A DNA stretch of 8,363 bases from an uncultured Cryomorphaceae bacterium (GCA_937900215.1 CALCFH010000255.1:1-8363), one strand, 5' to 3'; shown: positions 1 to 6,520, counted from the first letter of the stretch. A program made the numbers and translations. Notes: a model not told the origin generated them from the letters alone.

Positions 1-361
1 CTTACAATCGAACCAAAAGAGGTTGTTCATAGTATCCAGGTTTTTTTTTCCTAAATGTTATGGATGGTCCTCTCTTTTATCTAATTATATGTGGGTAAAG
101 GAATTGTTGACGGAGAAATATGGCGAACCCACTTTGGTTGTTGAGACCTTCAATAAACCAACTGTGCCCGATGAAAACAATGCGAAAATGTGGGAAGTGC
201 TCCAAAACAATTGCAATTATAGTGTCTTGTATGAAATGGAAGAGGGCACCATTGAGTTGACCATTAAAAGAGGAACAGTAGTTAATGCTTTCGTACAGAT
301 CACATATCTTGATAAAATCAATGGCGAAATGCTAAGGCAAAAAGCGAAGGACGACCTATAA
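1..361 (+). CDS. Unnamed Bacteroidota protein, 3' end only, frameshifted at a T9 run
   Basis: This is the C-terminal part of a gene that begins before the window. Bases 1-51 read in frame 1 as LTIEPKEVVHSIQVFFS and then hit a stop at 52-54. The rest reads in frame 2 to the stop at 359-361. The break is at the nine T's at 41-49: with eight T's the two frames join as ...HSIQVFFPKCYGWSSLLSNY. The joined text followed by KELLTEKYGEP resembles, from memory, C-terminal regions of small unnamed Bacteroidota proteins with a 'W..L...Y..lKe.LteKYG.P' pattern; this is recollection, not a search. No catalytic motif or membrane segment is visible in the part shown. Translation starting inside the window could only use the TTG at 23 or the ATG at 89, and both would cut through the conserved block. 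Function is unknown. The extra T could be a sequencing error, a true mutation or a slippage site. Confidence 0.6.
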   Translation, partial: LQSNQKRLFIVSRFFFPKCYGWSSLLSNYMWVKELLTEKYGEPTLVVETFNKPTVPDENNAKMWEVLQNNCNYSVLYEMEEGTIELTIKRGTVVNAFVQITYLDKINGEMLRQKAKDDL

Positions 362-436
362 GGAATGAGATTACTATCAACCCAGTGGCTTGGCTGGCGT
401 CAAGGTGGCTAGTGAAAAAATGAAAGTCCAGCAGTT

Positions 437-581
437 CATGCGAGGAATGAGAAATGGTTCACGATCACACTGGGCTATCACCCACCGCTAAGATATGCCG
501 CCCATTCAGGGCTGAAATTCAGAAAAGCCCTGAAAGGGCGCACTATTCAAGCGATGGGTGTAGCCCATCGACGCAGCGGTA
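437..581. repeat. Tandem nested-palindrome repeat, copy A
   Basis: This is the first of two direct copies with a period of 145 bases and no indels between them. Across the 130-base core (441-570 against 586-715) I count 11 mismatches, about 92% identity. The copy contains three hairpins. The first is TGGG 471-474 with CCCA 481-484. The second is a long central stem, 499-513 with 526-540, 15 base pairs with one mismatch (CGCCC...GGGCT with AGCCC...GGGCG). The third is CGATGGG 552-558 with CCCATCG 564-570. The first and third hairpins are also roughly reverse complements of each other, so the whole unit is itself a large imperfect inverted repeat. No protein is encoded: the open frame crossing it at 454-636 simply translates the repeat. 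It resembles REP-like dispersed palindromes that I recall from Bacteroidota genomes. No transposase gene is in the window. Confidence 0.85.
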
Positions 582-715
582 CATTCGAGGAATGAGAAAT
601 TGTTCACGATCACGGTGGGCTATCACCCACCGTTAAGATATGCGGCTCTTTCAGGGCTGAAATTAAGAAAAGCCCTGAAAGGGCGCACTATTCGAGCAAT
701 GGGTATAGCCCATCG
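582..715. repeat. Tandem nested-palindrome repeat, copy B
   Basis: This is the second copy, directly following copy A and starting at the matching CATTCGAGG sequence. The first hairpin is perfect here: CGGTGGG 613-619 with CCCACCG 626-632, whereas copy A has lost its outer pairs. The central stem is 645-658 with 671-684, with one C-to-T change that still pairs as a G:U wobble in RNA. The third hairpin is 697-703 with 709-715, with one mismatch. Several differences between the copies therefore fall in stems, but they weaken different hairpins. Weak similarity to copy A continues for about ten bases past 715 and then stops. Confidence 0.85.
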
Positions 716-888
716 CGGTGGCAGTAGTGTTGCAGTTGTGCGTAATCAGCGGTAAGAATTGTAAATTAACAGAGCCCAGTAGAATAGTACAATTATGGCG
801 CACAACGGAGTTTGACGACCCTCAAAGGATCCGGAAAATGTTCCATATCGGGCCCATATCGATAAATCTGAAAATAGAAGGGCTAGTA

Positions 889-908
889 TCCTATAATAGT
901 CTATAGGA
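889..908. other. Short perfect hairpin
   Basis: TCCTATA (889-895) pairs perfectly with TATAGGA (902-908) across a six-base loop. No T-run follows, so it is not a recognisable terminator. It lies about 60 bases before the acetyltransferase start, so a role in its leader is possible but unproven. Confidence 0.3.
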
Positions 909-920
909 AGAGCGTTGGCT

Positions 921-932
921 CAAGTTAACTTG
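921..932. promoter_or_regulatory. 12-base perfect palindrome upstream of the first acetyltransferase
   Basis: CAAGTTAACTTG is a perfect 12-base palindrome ending 37 bases before the ATG at 970. It could be an operator for a dimeric regulator. About two perfect 12-base palindromes are expected by chance in a window this long, so only the location makes it notable. No TAnnTTTG box was found nearby. Confidence 0.25.
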
Positions 933-969
933 CAGCGCAGAAGGCAAAGAAGTCGAGCCTTTTAAGAAA

Positions 970-1521
970 ATGAACATAGCAGTAACACAAAGATTAAGTA
1001 TTCGGAGGCTAGAAAGCCAAGACAGACAATACTTTGCGGAATTATTTACAGACCCAAGGGTTTTGGAAGGCATTCCTCAAAATCCATTTAATGAAAATCA
1101 GATTGAAGAGCGTTTTAGCAAAAGTCTTCGATTAGAGTTGGTTGATTTGTATGAAGAAAATGGCACTGCAGGTATATATGAGAAAGGGAAGTCTGAGCTA
1201 ATTGGACTCGCTTTGTTTTTGAGGAATGAAGCGAATGAAATGGAATTAGGCTATCGATTCAGATTCGGCTATTGGGGAAAAGGCTACGGAACAGAGATCA
1301 CCCAAGCCATGCTTGAATTTTATTTCAACACACTCAAGGCCCTGAAGGTTACAGCAGACGTAAACTTGGCAAATCATGCCTCGGTAAGAATTCTAGACAA
1401 GTATATGACTCCAGTGAAAGAGTTTTTCAATGAGAGAGATCAATGCACCGATAGGAGATATGAATTGAAAAAAAGACAATGGTTAGAAACGTCCCATTCA
1501 GTCTCATTGGGCAAGATATAG
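970..1521 (+). CDS. GNAT-family N-acetyltransferase, RimJ/RimL-like
   Basis: Predicted acetyl-CoA-dependent N-acetyltransferase of 183 residues, a usual length for the RimJ/RimL (Acetyltransf_3) branch. The acetyl-CoA pyrophosphate loop is seen at residues 99-108 (FGYWGKGYGTE), matching the family's W.G.GYGTE pattern. The central strand before it (IGLALF, 78-83; MELGYRF, 91-97) and the motif NLANHASVRILDKY (132-145) are also typical of this branch. The tail RDQCTDRRYEL (156-166) resembles the conserved end of these enzymes. The ATG at 970 places the usual 'T.RL.IR.L...D' opening at residues 6-18, so the start looks right. No Shine-Dalgarno sequence is visible, only AAGAAA. The gene stands alone, with long gaps on both sides. 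Family members acetylate ribosomal protein N-termini, antibiotics or small amines; the substrate here cannot be read from sequence. Confidence 0.88.
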   Translation: MNIAVTQRLSIRRLESQDRQYFAELFTDPRVLEGIPQNPFNENQIEERFSKSLRLELVDLYEENGTAGIYEKGKSELIGLALFLRNEANEMELGYRFRFGYWGKGYGTEITQAMLEFYFNTLKALKVTADVNLANHASVRILDKYMTPVKEFFNERDQCTDRRYELKKRQWLETSHSVSLGKI

Positions 1522-1695
1522 AAGCAGATGCTTATCGAGAATACGCTTTAATTGAACGGATAGCTGGAAGCGCAGAGTGCCAAATAAAACAGTATGCACT
1601 TGAGTAAACAAAGGAGCAGCTCTGGGTTCTAACAACAGCGCAATACTCAGGCTATGAAACGACAAAGGCGAACAAATTAAATAGAAAAGAGAGCA

Positions 1696-2619
1696 ATGGA
1701 AAATATGAATCAGTGGTTTATAGAACATCCTCTTTCAGCAAGTATTCTCAAATATTTGGTCTGGCTGGTGCTCATCTTGCTTGTAATTGGATGGATCAGA
1801 AGGATTTTGAAAAAGCGAATGCCAGATAATTCGCTGAGGTACAAATCGCAAAAAGGAATAGAAATCATGGGCTACTTCTTTGTGGTACTCATTACAATAA
1901 CCTATTTCACGGGCAACATAAAAGATTTTGGACTGGCCATAGGTTTGCTTACGGCGGGAATAACCATCACCCTGCAAGAATTGATCTTGAGCATCGCAGG
2001 CTCTTTTTACATCTTCTTTGTTCAAGTATATAAGCCCGGCGATCGAATAGAAATAAACGGCATTAAAGGCGATGTAATTGACATCGACAGCATTTACACC
2101 AGCATGATGGAAATAGGTCAATGGGTATCGAGCGACAATTACAGCGGACGAATAGTAAAACTCAGCAATGCCTTTGTATTTAAGGGTCCGGTGTATAATT
2201 ATTCTCAAGACTTTCCCTTTGTATGGGATGAATTCAATTTGCCCATACGCTATGGATCGGATATAGAATTGGCAAAAAGCATAGTGATTTCTGTTGCACA
2301 AGAAAACCTCTCCGACTTTGTAAAAGAATCGATGGCAGAATGGAAGGGGGTAGTAGACAAATACTATATAGAAGACGCACAAGTAGATCCAACCCTGGCC
2401 ATAAGCTTAACAGACAACTGGGTTCAAATGAACTTACGCTACATAGTGAACTATAAAAAAAGGAGGTTTACAAAGAACTTACTCAATGAAGAAATAGGCA
2501 AAAGAATTGAGCAGAGCCAAGGCAAAGTTGTACTCGCCTCGGCCACCTTTGAAATAGTTCAAATCCCCACACTACACTTTGAAAAAGAAAAATCAAGCGA
2601 ACAAACTTCAGGCGGATAG
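1696..2619 (+). CDS. MscS-family mechanosensitive ion channel
   Basis: Predicted small-conductance mechanosensitive channel of 307 residues, close to the size of minimal MscS proteins. It would sit in the inner membrane and release solutes when osmotic downshock stretches the bilayer. Three membrane helices are visible at about 17-36, 56-72 and 77-110. The third is the Gly/Ala-rich pore helix (GLAIGLLTAGITIT...). It runs into the MscS beta domain, with the hallmark KPGDRIEINGIKGDVIDID at 113-131 and a '..R.V..SN.FVFK.PVYNYSQ' segment at 152-171. The rest is the mixed alpha/beta cytoplasmic C-terminus, ending in a short polar tail. The ATG at 1696 follows an A-rich leader; another ATG lies three codons in. 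A clear intrinsic terminator starts 17 bases after the stop, so this is the end of a transcript. The neighbouring acetyltransferases suggest no joint function. Confidence 0.95.
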   Translation: MENMNQWFIEHPLSASILKYLVWLVLILLVIGWIRRILKKRMPDNSLRYKSQKGIEIMGYFFVVLITITYFTGNIKDFGLAIGLLTAGITITLQELILSIAGSFYIFFVQVYKPGDRIEINGIKGDVIDIDSIYTSMMEIGQWVSSDNYSGRIVKLSNAFVFKGPVYNYSQDFPFVWDEFNLPIRYGSDIELAKSIVISVAQENLSDFVKESMAEWKGVVDKYYIEDAQVDPTLAISLTDNWVQMNLRYIVNYKKRRFTKNLLNEEIGKRIEQSQGKVVLASATFEIVQIPTLHFEKEKSSEQTSGG

Positions 2620-2635
2620 AAAGGAAAGAGGGCAC

Positions 2636-2664
2636 CGCAAGCACCAATCTGCTTGCGTTTTTTT
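2636..2664 (+). terminator. Intrinsic terminator after the MscS gene
   Basis: CGCAAGCA (2636-2643) pairs perfectly with TGCTTGCG (2650-2657) across a six-base loop and is followed at once by seven T's (2658-2664). This is a textbook rho-independent terminator for plus-strand transcription. Confidence 0.9.
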
Positions 2665-3052
2665 ACTTTCAAATCCGAGAAAACTATGAATAAATGTAGT
2701 TTATAACTAGAATGCCTCCTACGGAGAAAGCTGCAGAGACTTTGATTTTATTGCAGTTCAGGAAACGAATATCTTTAATGCCATAGTTGAAAGGAAGCAA
2801 TTAGCAACCCAAATCGAGTCGAATAATAATAAGAACGAATTCGGCAAATAAAGTGTGGAGCGAATTCCCTATTTCAATGAAGCTACCAACAGAATTGCGA
2901 TTCTTGTTCGACTTAAGAAGGCATTTTAGGATTGGTTGGATACTGTCTTTAAAGGGCAGCACCCAAGATCTATCGCGATTGGAATGATCAGCGTTCATTT
3001 TAAATTGTGCTGGGCGACAAAGGGTGCAAACAAACTGTCTTAAATAGAAAAT
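2665..3052. other. Gene-poor stretch of about 390 bases
   Basis: I see no supportable gene here. A minus-strand open frame at 2801-3100 runs into the start of the next gene and shows no family features. The segment around 2700-2726 (ending CCTCCTACGGAG, with a four-base hairpin CTCC/GGAG) recalls short dispersed palindromes common in Bacteroidota intergenic DNA; this is an impression from memory. TTGGAATGATCAGCG (2979-2993) recurs in an interrupted form at 3526-3545, on the other side of the following gene. Confidence 0.4.
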
Positions 3053-3508
3053 ATGATCTTTAGAAAAGCGAGCCAGGCAGATCTTCCTGGCATTGTACAA
3101 ATGATTGCAGAGGACGAACTAGGGAAAAGCAGAGAGCGTTTTCAACTTCCTTTGCCAAGTGAATATCTCAAGGCATTTGAGAAGATAAATGCCGACAGCA
3201 ATCAAGAACTTATAGTAGTGGAAAACGACTTGCATGAAATTATAGGAACGATGCAATTGTCTTTCATTCAGTATTTGACATACAGGGGTGGTCTCCGCGC
3301 ACAGATAGAGGCAGTGCGAATTAGAAAAGACCAGAGGGGTCTCGGAATTGGAAAGTCTATGTTCCAATGGGCCATCCATCGGGCCAAAGAACGAAAAGCC
3401 CATCTTGTGCAGCTTACAACCGACAAAAAAAGACCCATTGCAATTCAGTTTTATGAAGACTTGGGCTTTAAAGCCACGCACGAAGGCATGAAATTGCACC
3501 TTGATTGA
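3053..3508 (+). CDS. GNAT-family N-acetyltransferase
   Basis: Predicted acetyl-CoA-dependent acetyltransferase of 151 residues, a complete single-domain GNAT (Acetyltransf_1 type). The N-terminal 'R.AS..DLPGIVQMIAEDELG' (4-24) is the usual first strand and helix. The central strand IIGTMQLSFI (63-72) leads to the hallmark motif A, AVRIRKDQRGLGIGKSMF (87-104). Its QRGLGIG (94-100) matches the Q/R-x-x-G-x-G/A acetyl-CoA loop. LTTDKKRPIAIQFYEDLGF (121-139) is motif B, with Tyr134 in the position that commonly acts as general acid. The ATG at 3053 starts the first beta strand directly, with only an A-rich leader before it. It is unrelated at close range to the GNAT at 970, being from a different branch. 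The acceptor substrate is unknown. It is not tightly linked to any neighbour. Confidence 0.93.
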   Translation: MIFRKASQADLPGIVQMIAEDELGKSRERFQLPLPSEYLKAFEKINADSNQELIVVENDLHEIIGTMQLSFIQYLTYRGGLRAQIEAVRIRKDQRGLGIGKSMFQWAIHRAKERKAHLVQLTTDKKRPIAIQFYEDLGFKATHEGMKLHLD

Positions 3509-3525
3509 AGATCATTTCAACTGTT

Positions 3526-3574
3526 TTGGAATGGGATGATCAGCGACAAAATAGTTTTGAGTGAATCATTCCAA
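3526..3574. other. Inverted repeat after the second acetyltransferase
   Basis: TTGGAATG (3526-3533) is inverted as CATTCCAA (3567-3574), eight perfect pairs across a 33-base gap. There is no T-run, so it is a poor terminator candidate. The left arm belongs to a sequence shared with 2979-2993, upstream of the gene. Confidence 0.3.
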
Positions 3575-3619
3575 TTATCCAATAGGACCGGATAAAAATT
3601 CTTATGAGGCCGTTTAGAA

Positions 3620-3653
3620 TTTGCAGACAGCGCAGACCTTCCACTTAACTTTG
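3620..3653 (+). promoter_or_regulatory. Predicted Bacteroidota-type promoter of the dehydrogenase gene
   Basis: TAACTTTG (3646-3653) matches the Bacteroidota -7 consensus TAnnTTTG exactly. TTTG at 3620-3623 is a candidate -33 element, 22 bases upstream, within the loose spacing accepted for this sigma factor. Transcription would start near 3660, leaving a short leader before the ATG at 3678. This also argues against the longer TTG-initiated reading from 3621. Confidence 0.5.
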
Positions 3654-3677
3654 GCGTCCATTTACTTCAAAGTAGAG

Positions 3678-4613
3678 ATGAAAGCCATTGTATACGATAA
3701 GAAAAACAGTAGGTCTCCACTACAACTTCGTGAGATAGAAAAGCCCCAGCCTTTGGATGATGAGGTGCTAATAAAGGTAGTTTGTGTTTCTCTGAATGCG
3801 GCAGATTCTCGTTCTCTAAAATTGGGAATCATTCCGAAGAAAAGAATCTTTGGATCGGCCATAGCAGGTATAGTAGAATCGGTTGGAAAAAACATCCAAC
3901 AGCTAAAGCCCGGTGATGCCGTACTCGGCGATCTTTCAGATTTTAGCTTTGGAGGCTTGGCAGAATACGTCGCAGTACCCGAAAAGGCATTGGTACTGAA
4001 ACCACAAAACACCTCCTTTGAAGAGGCTGTAACCTTGCCCGTAGCGGCCACCACCGCACTGAAAGCCATGCGAGATCTGGGCAAGATACAAGAAGGACAA
4101 AGTGTTCTAATTGTAGGTAGTGCCGGCGGAGTAGGAAGCTTTGCCCTGCAACTCGCACACTATTTCGGAGCAAAGGTGACTGCAGTGTGCAGTAGTAAAA
4201 ACAGAGAGCAATCTCTTTCTTTGAAAGCAGATGTTGTACTCGATTATACCCAGCACGATTTTACCAAGGGCAACCATCGCTACGACTTGGTATTGGCCAT
4301 AAACGGCAATTATTCTCTGCTGGGCTACAGACGAGTCTTAAAGCCAAATGGAATCTGTGTTACGGTGGGTGGAAGCCTGTCGCAAATTCTGAAGTCGGTA
4401 TTTTTTGGTTGGATGTTGTCTGTTGGAGGGAAGCGAATGAAAACACTTTCGGCAAAAGCAGACCCTAAAGACCTAGAGTATGTTGCGCGTTTGTTGGCAG
4501 AAGGAAAGATTAAGGCACTCATTTTTAAGCACTATACTCTCGCTGAATCTGCAGAGGCAATGGAAATGCTAAGTAAAGGCCACACACCTGCCAAGGTGGT
4601 GATACATATTTAG
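3678..4613 (+). CDS. NAD(P)-dependent alcohol dehydrogenase / quinone oxidoreductase-like (MDR superfamily)
   Basis: Predicted medium-chain reductase of 311 residues, a normal length for the zinc-free quinone-oxidoreductase branch. The N-terminal GroES-like half (about 1-125) carries MKAIVYDK, VSLNAADSR (38-45) and the strongly typical G..AGIVESVG...Q.KPGD.V (59-82). A Rossmann fold follows, with the cofactor loop VGSAGGVGSFALQLA at 146-160 (A/GxxGxxG type, usually NADPH). The tail 'LLAEGKIKALIFKHYTLAESAEAMEMLSKGHTPAKVVI' (272-309) is the family's usual ending. Cysteines for catalytic or structural zinc are absent, so a reductase of quinones or enones is more likely than a zinc alcohol dehydrogenase. 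I chose the ATG at 3678: the open frame extends back to a TTG at 3621, but MKAIVYDK is the canonical start and a promoter lies inside the extension. The substrate is not determinable. Confidence 0.92.
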   Translation: MKAIVYDKKNSRSPLQLREIEKPQPLDDEVLIKVVCVSLNAADSRSLKLGIIPKKRIFGSAIAGIVESVGKNIQQLKPGDAVLGDLSDFSFGGLAEYVAVPEKALVLKPQNTSFEEAVTLPVAATTALKAMRDLGKIQEGQSVLIVGSAGGVGSFALQLAHYFGAKVTAVCSSKNREQSLSLKADVVLDYTQHDFTKGNHRYDLVLAINGNYSLLGYRRVLKPNGICVTVGGSLSQILKSVFFGWMLSVGGKRMKTLSAKADPKDLEYVARLLAEGKIKALIFKHYTLAESAEAMEMLSKGHTPAKVVIHI

Positions 4614-4785
4614 AAAAGCCTTAAAACAGCAGCAAAAAGGACAGTGAAGAATTGTTTTCAGAGGGTCAGGTTGATTTCAATAAAAGCAATGCACTCTATT
4701 TTATTTAAGTAACGACAAACCAAAAAGCGGGCTGAAAGGCCATTAAATTAGCACTCTCAATGAATAGCAAACTAAGATAGCAAGA

Positions 4786-5661
4786 ATGGCTTCTGGATTT
4801 TTCGCACTGTTTGACGATATAGCCTTGCTCATGGATGATGTGGCAAGCATGAGCAAGATGGCTACCAAAAAAACGGCAGGCATTCTAGCCGACGATTTGG
4901 CCGTAAATGCGGAAAAAGCCTCGGGTTTTGTTTCCTCCCGAGAGATACCAGTACTGTGGAAAATAACCAAGGGTTCTTTTCTAAATAAGCTCATTCTTCT
5001 GCCGCTGACCTTTTTGTTGAGTGCCTATCTACCATCGGTGATTGTTCCCATTCTTGTACTGGGCGGAGTGTATTTAGCCTATGAAGGGGTAGAAAAGATC
5101 TATGCCTATTTTTTCCATAAGCCTCATGTGCAAAAATTGGCCTTGCTCTCTGAAATGACAGTAGAAGAAAGAGCGGAGCAGGAGAAGAAAAAAATCAAGT
5201 CGGCTATAGTAGTCGATTTTATTCTATCCATAGAAATCGTCATCATTGCCCTGGGTTCGGTAATGGACAAGCCCCTTTCTATTCAGATTGCAGTAGTGAG
5301 TGTGGTGGCCTTTTTGGCTACCGTTGGAGTATACGGACTTGTGGCGCTTTTGGTTCGGATGGACGACGCGGGCTATGCCTTATTGGCTGGAAGCAAAACC
5401 AAAAGGGGATTTAAAATCTGGCTGGGTAATGCCTTGGTGAAATTGTTGCCCAAACTCATTCGTTCTTTAGCAGTAATAGGAACCATAGCTATGATTTTGG
5501 TAGCAGGCGGAATATTCGCGCACAACATTGCTTTCTTTCACAATCCGTTTGATGCATTGCCGTCTATTTTATTTGAATTCTTACTCGGCTTAGGGCTAGG
5601 TTCTATTGCGCTGCTTTTATTCTCACTCATCCAGAAACTAGGCATTTCTAAAAAGACCTAA
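4786..5661 (+). CDS. DUF808 family inner-membrane protein (YedI-like)
   Basis: Integral membrane protein of 291 residues, recognised as DUF808/YedI by its very conserved N-terminus: GFFALFDDIALLMDDVASMSK.A.KKTAGIL.DDLAVNAEKASGF (4-48). The segment REIPVLW.ITKGSFLNKLILLP (52-73) follows. Membrane segments are visible at about 67-82, 85-101, 140-159, 166-190, 226-245 and 261-284. A charged stretch, EMTVEERAEQEKKKIKSA (123-140), lies between the second and third. Family length is about 290-330, so the protein is complete. The biochemical role of the family is unknown to me. The ATG at 4786 matches the family start. The gap of 172 bases to the preceding gene suggests a separate transcript, though I found no clear promoter box. 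It is the last plus-strand gene before a convergent junction. Confidence 0.93.
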   Translation: MASGFFALFDDIALLMDDVASMSKMATKKTAGILADDLAVNAEKASGFVSSREIPVLWKITKGSFLNKLILLPLTFLLSAYLPSVIVPILVLGGVYLAYEGVEKIYAYFFHKPHVQKLALLSEMTVEERAEQEKKKIKSAIVVDFILSIEIVIIALGSVMDKPLSIQIAVVSVVAFLATVGVYGLVALLVRMDDAGYALLAGSKTKRGFKIWLGNALVKLLPKLIRSLAVIGTIAMILVAGGIFAHNIAFFHNPFDALPSILFEFLLGLGLGSIALLLFSLIQKLGISKKT

Positions 5662-5838
5662 GACCTAAATAAGTTCAAGAAATTACGTTGATAGTGTCTT
5701 AAGGAGGAAGGAGAGGAAGCCTTCATTTCATAGTTCTTGGTATGGAGTCTGCTTTTCATGGCTTGCAAAAGGAAGGTGGGACCTCCATCTTACTAAGAAA
5801 AAAGAAAATCAAACGATAAAGACCGAGTGGTTGCAAAC

Positions 5839-5867
5839 AAAAAAGCCGCCCCAAAAATGGGCGGCTT
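5839..5867 (-). terminator. Intrinsic terminator of the peroxiredoxin gene
   Basis: AAGCCGCCC (5843-5851) pairs perfectly with GGGCGGCTT (5859-5867) across a seven-base loop. On the minus strand the GC-rich stem is followed by a run of T's (the A's at 5839-5844). It starts 20 bases after the peroxiredoxin stop. The plus-strand side is followed only by CTCTTTCC, so it would work poorly for the converging DUF808 transcript. Confidence 0.9.
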
Positions 5868-5887
5868 CTCTTTCCACTCTCCTTTAC

Positions 5888-6520
5888 TTAGTGAGAAGCT
5901 AGATAACTGGCAACACCATCATGGGTTGCATTCATTCCGTCTTTTCCTTCGCTCCAGTTGGCTGGACAAACCTCTCCCTTTTCTTCGAAGAAGCGCAAAG
6001 CATCTACCATTCTCATGGCCTCGTCTACGTTGCGACCCAATGGTAAATCATTTACCAACTGATGGCGAACCATTCCGTTTTTGTCTATCAAGAACAAACC
6101 TCTGTAGGCAATCATTTCTCCTTCAGCACACAATTCATCGTTTTCGTTGTAGTAGTATGAACCCGCTAAAACATCGTAATTGGTAGAAATGGTTTTGTTG
6201 GTATCCGCAACAAGTGGGTAGGTAACACCTTCAATTCCACCTTTGTCTTTAGAGATCTGCAACCAACCCCAGTGACTTTGTTCTGTGTCGGTAGAGACAC
6301 CCACAATTTCAACGTCTTTGCTGTTGAATTCCTTCAACTTAGCTTGAAAAGCATGCAGTTCGGTTGGACAAACGAAAGTGAAGTCTTTTGGATAGAAGAA
6401 CAAAACAACCATCTTCTTACCTAAGAACTGATCTAAACTGAAATCTTCAACAATCTCTTCTCCGTTTATAACCGCGGCTGCGCTAAACGATGGCGCTTTT
6501 TTACCAACTAATACACCCAT
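5888..6520 (-). CDS. Typical 2-Cys peroxiredoxin (AhpC/Prx1 type)
   Basis: Predicted cytoplasmic thiol peroxidase of 210 residues that reduces hydrogen peroxide and organic hydroperoxides; no signal peptide is present. The active-site block FFYPKDFTFVCPTE (41-54) contains the invariant Pro44, Thr48 and peroxidatic Cys51. Arg140 in AYRGLFLID is the conserved active-site arginine, and GEVCPANW (182-189) holds the resolving Cys185, as in the two-cysteine dimer-forming class. GGIEG (94-98) corresponds to the GGLG motif. The C-terminus ends in SYLASH without the YF motif of over-oxidation-sensitive eukaryotic enzymes. Cys131 is an additional, non-canonical cysteine. The ATG at 6518-6520 gives the normal family length. 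No ahpF or thioredoxin reductase gene is adjacent, so the electron donor is not evident. Its own promoter and terminator suggest a single-gene transcript. Confidence 0.97.
   Translation of the reverse strand: MGVLVGKKAPSFSAAAVINGEEIVEDFSLDQFLGKKMVVLFFYPKDFTFVCPTELHAFQAKLKEFNSKDVEIVGVSTDTEQSHWGWLQISKDKGGIEGVTYPLVADTNKTISTNYDVLAGSYYYNENDELCAEGEMIAYRGLFLIDKNGMVRHQLVNDLPLGRNVDEAMRMVDALRFFEEKGEVCPANWSEGKDGMNATHDGVASYLASH

Larger units (their letters stand above)
716..969. other. Gene-free stretch between the repeats and the first acetyltransferase
   Basis: Together with 362-436 and the two repeat copies, this makes about 600 bases without a supportable gene. The short open frame at 718-906 starts at GTG inside the end of the repeat and matches nothing I recognise. 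Visible structure is limited to a short direct repeat CCATATCG (843-850 and 854-861), a small hairpin at 889-908 and a 12-base palindrome at 921-932. Bases 362-370 repeat the GGAATGAGA found at the start of each repeat copy, possibly a trace of a third, decayed unit. Confidence 0.5.

Noticed and set aside
454..636. Open frame of 60 codons on the plus strand
   Set aside because: It lies inside the tandem nested-palindrome repeat and its protein is a translation of the hairpins. The equivalent frame is not kept as a gene in the second copy.
437..715. CRISPR-like array
   Set aside because: There are only two units, of about 145 bases, with internal palindromes and no alternating short repeats and unique spacers. 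No cas gene is present.
718..906. Open frame of 62 codons starting at GTG
   Set aside because: It starts at the end of the repeat and shows no recognisable family features; its length is easily reached by chance.
1735..2382. 215-codon minus-strand open frame
   Set aside because: It is antisense to the MscS gene, whose domains are unmistakable. Its translation is rich in Tyr, Phe and His with no motif, as expected of a shadow frame.
2801..3100. 99-codon minus-strand open frame in the gap before the second acetyltransferase
   Set aside because: It overlaps the start of the real gene on the other strand and has no recognisable motif or promoter.
3526..3574. Terminator after the second acetyltransferase
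   Set aside because: The arms are 33 bases apart and no T-run follows the right arm.
3621..3677. N-terminal extension of the dehydrogenase from a TTG codon
   Set aside because: The canonical MDR start is MKAIVYDK at 3678, and the extension contains a good promoter match.
5773..5791. Hairpin (AAGGTGG with CCATCTT) as a terminator of the DUF808 gene
   Set aside because: It lies over 100 bases after the stop, needs a G:U pair and is followed by A-rich rather than T-rich sequence.
5827..6186. 119-codon plus-strand open frame at the convergent junction
   Set aside because: It overlaps the peroxiredoxin terminator and coding sequence on the opposite strand and has low-complexity, motif-free content.
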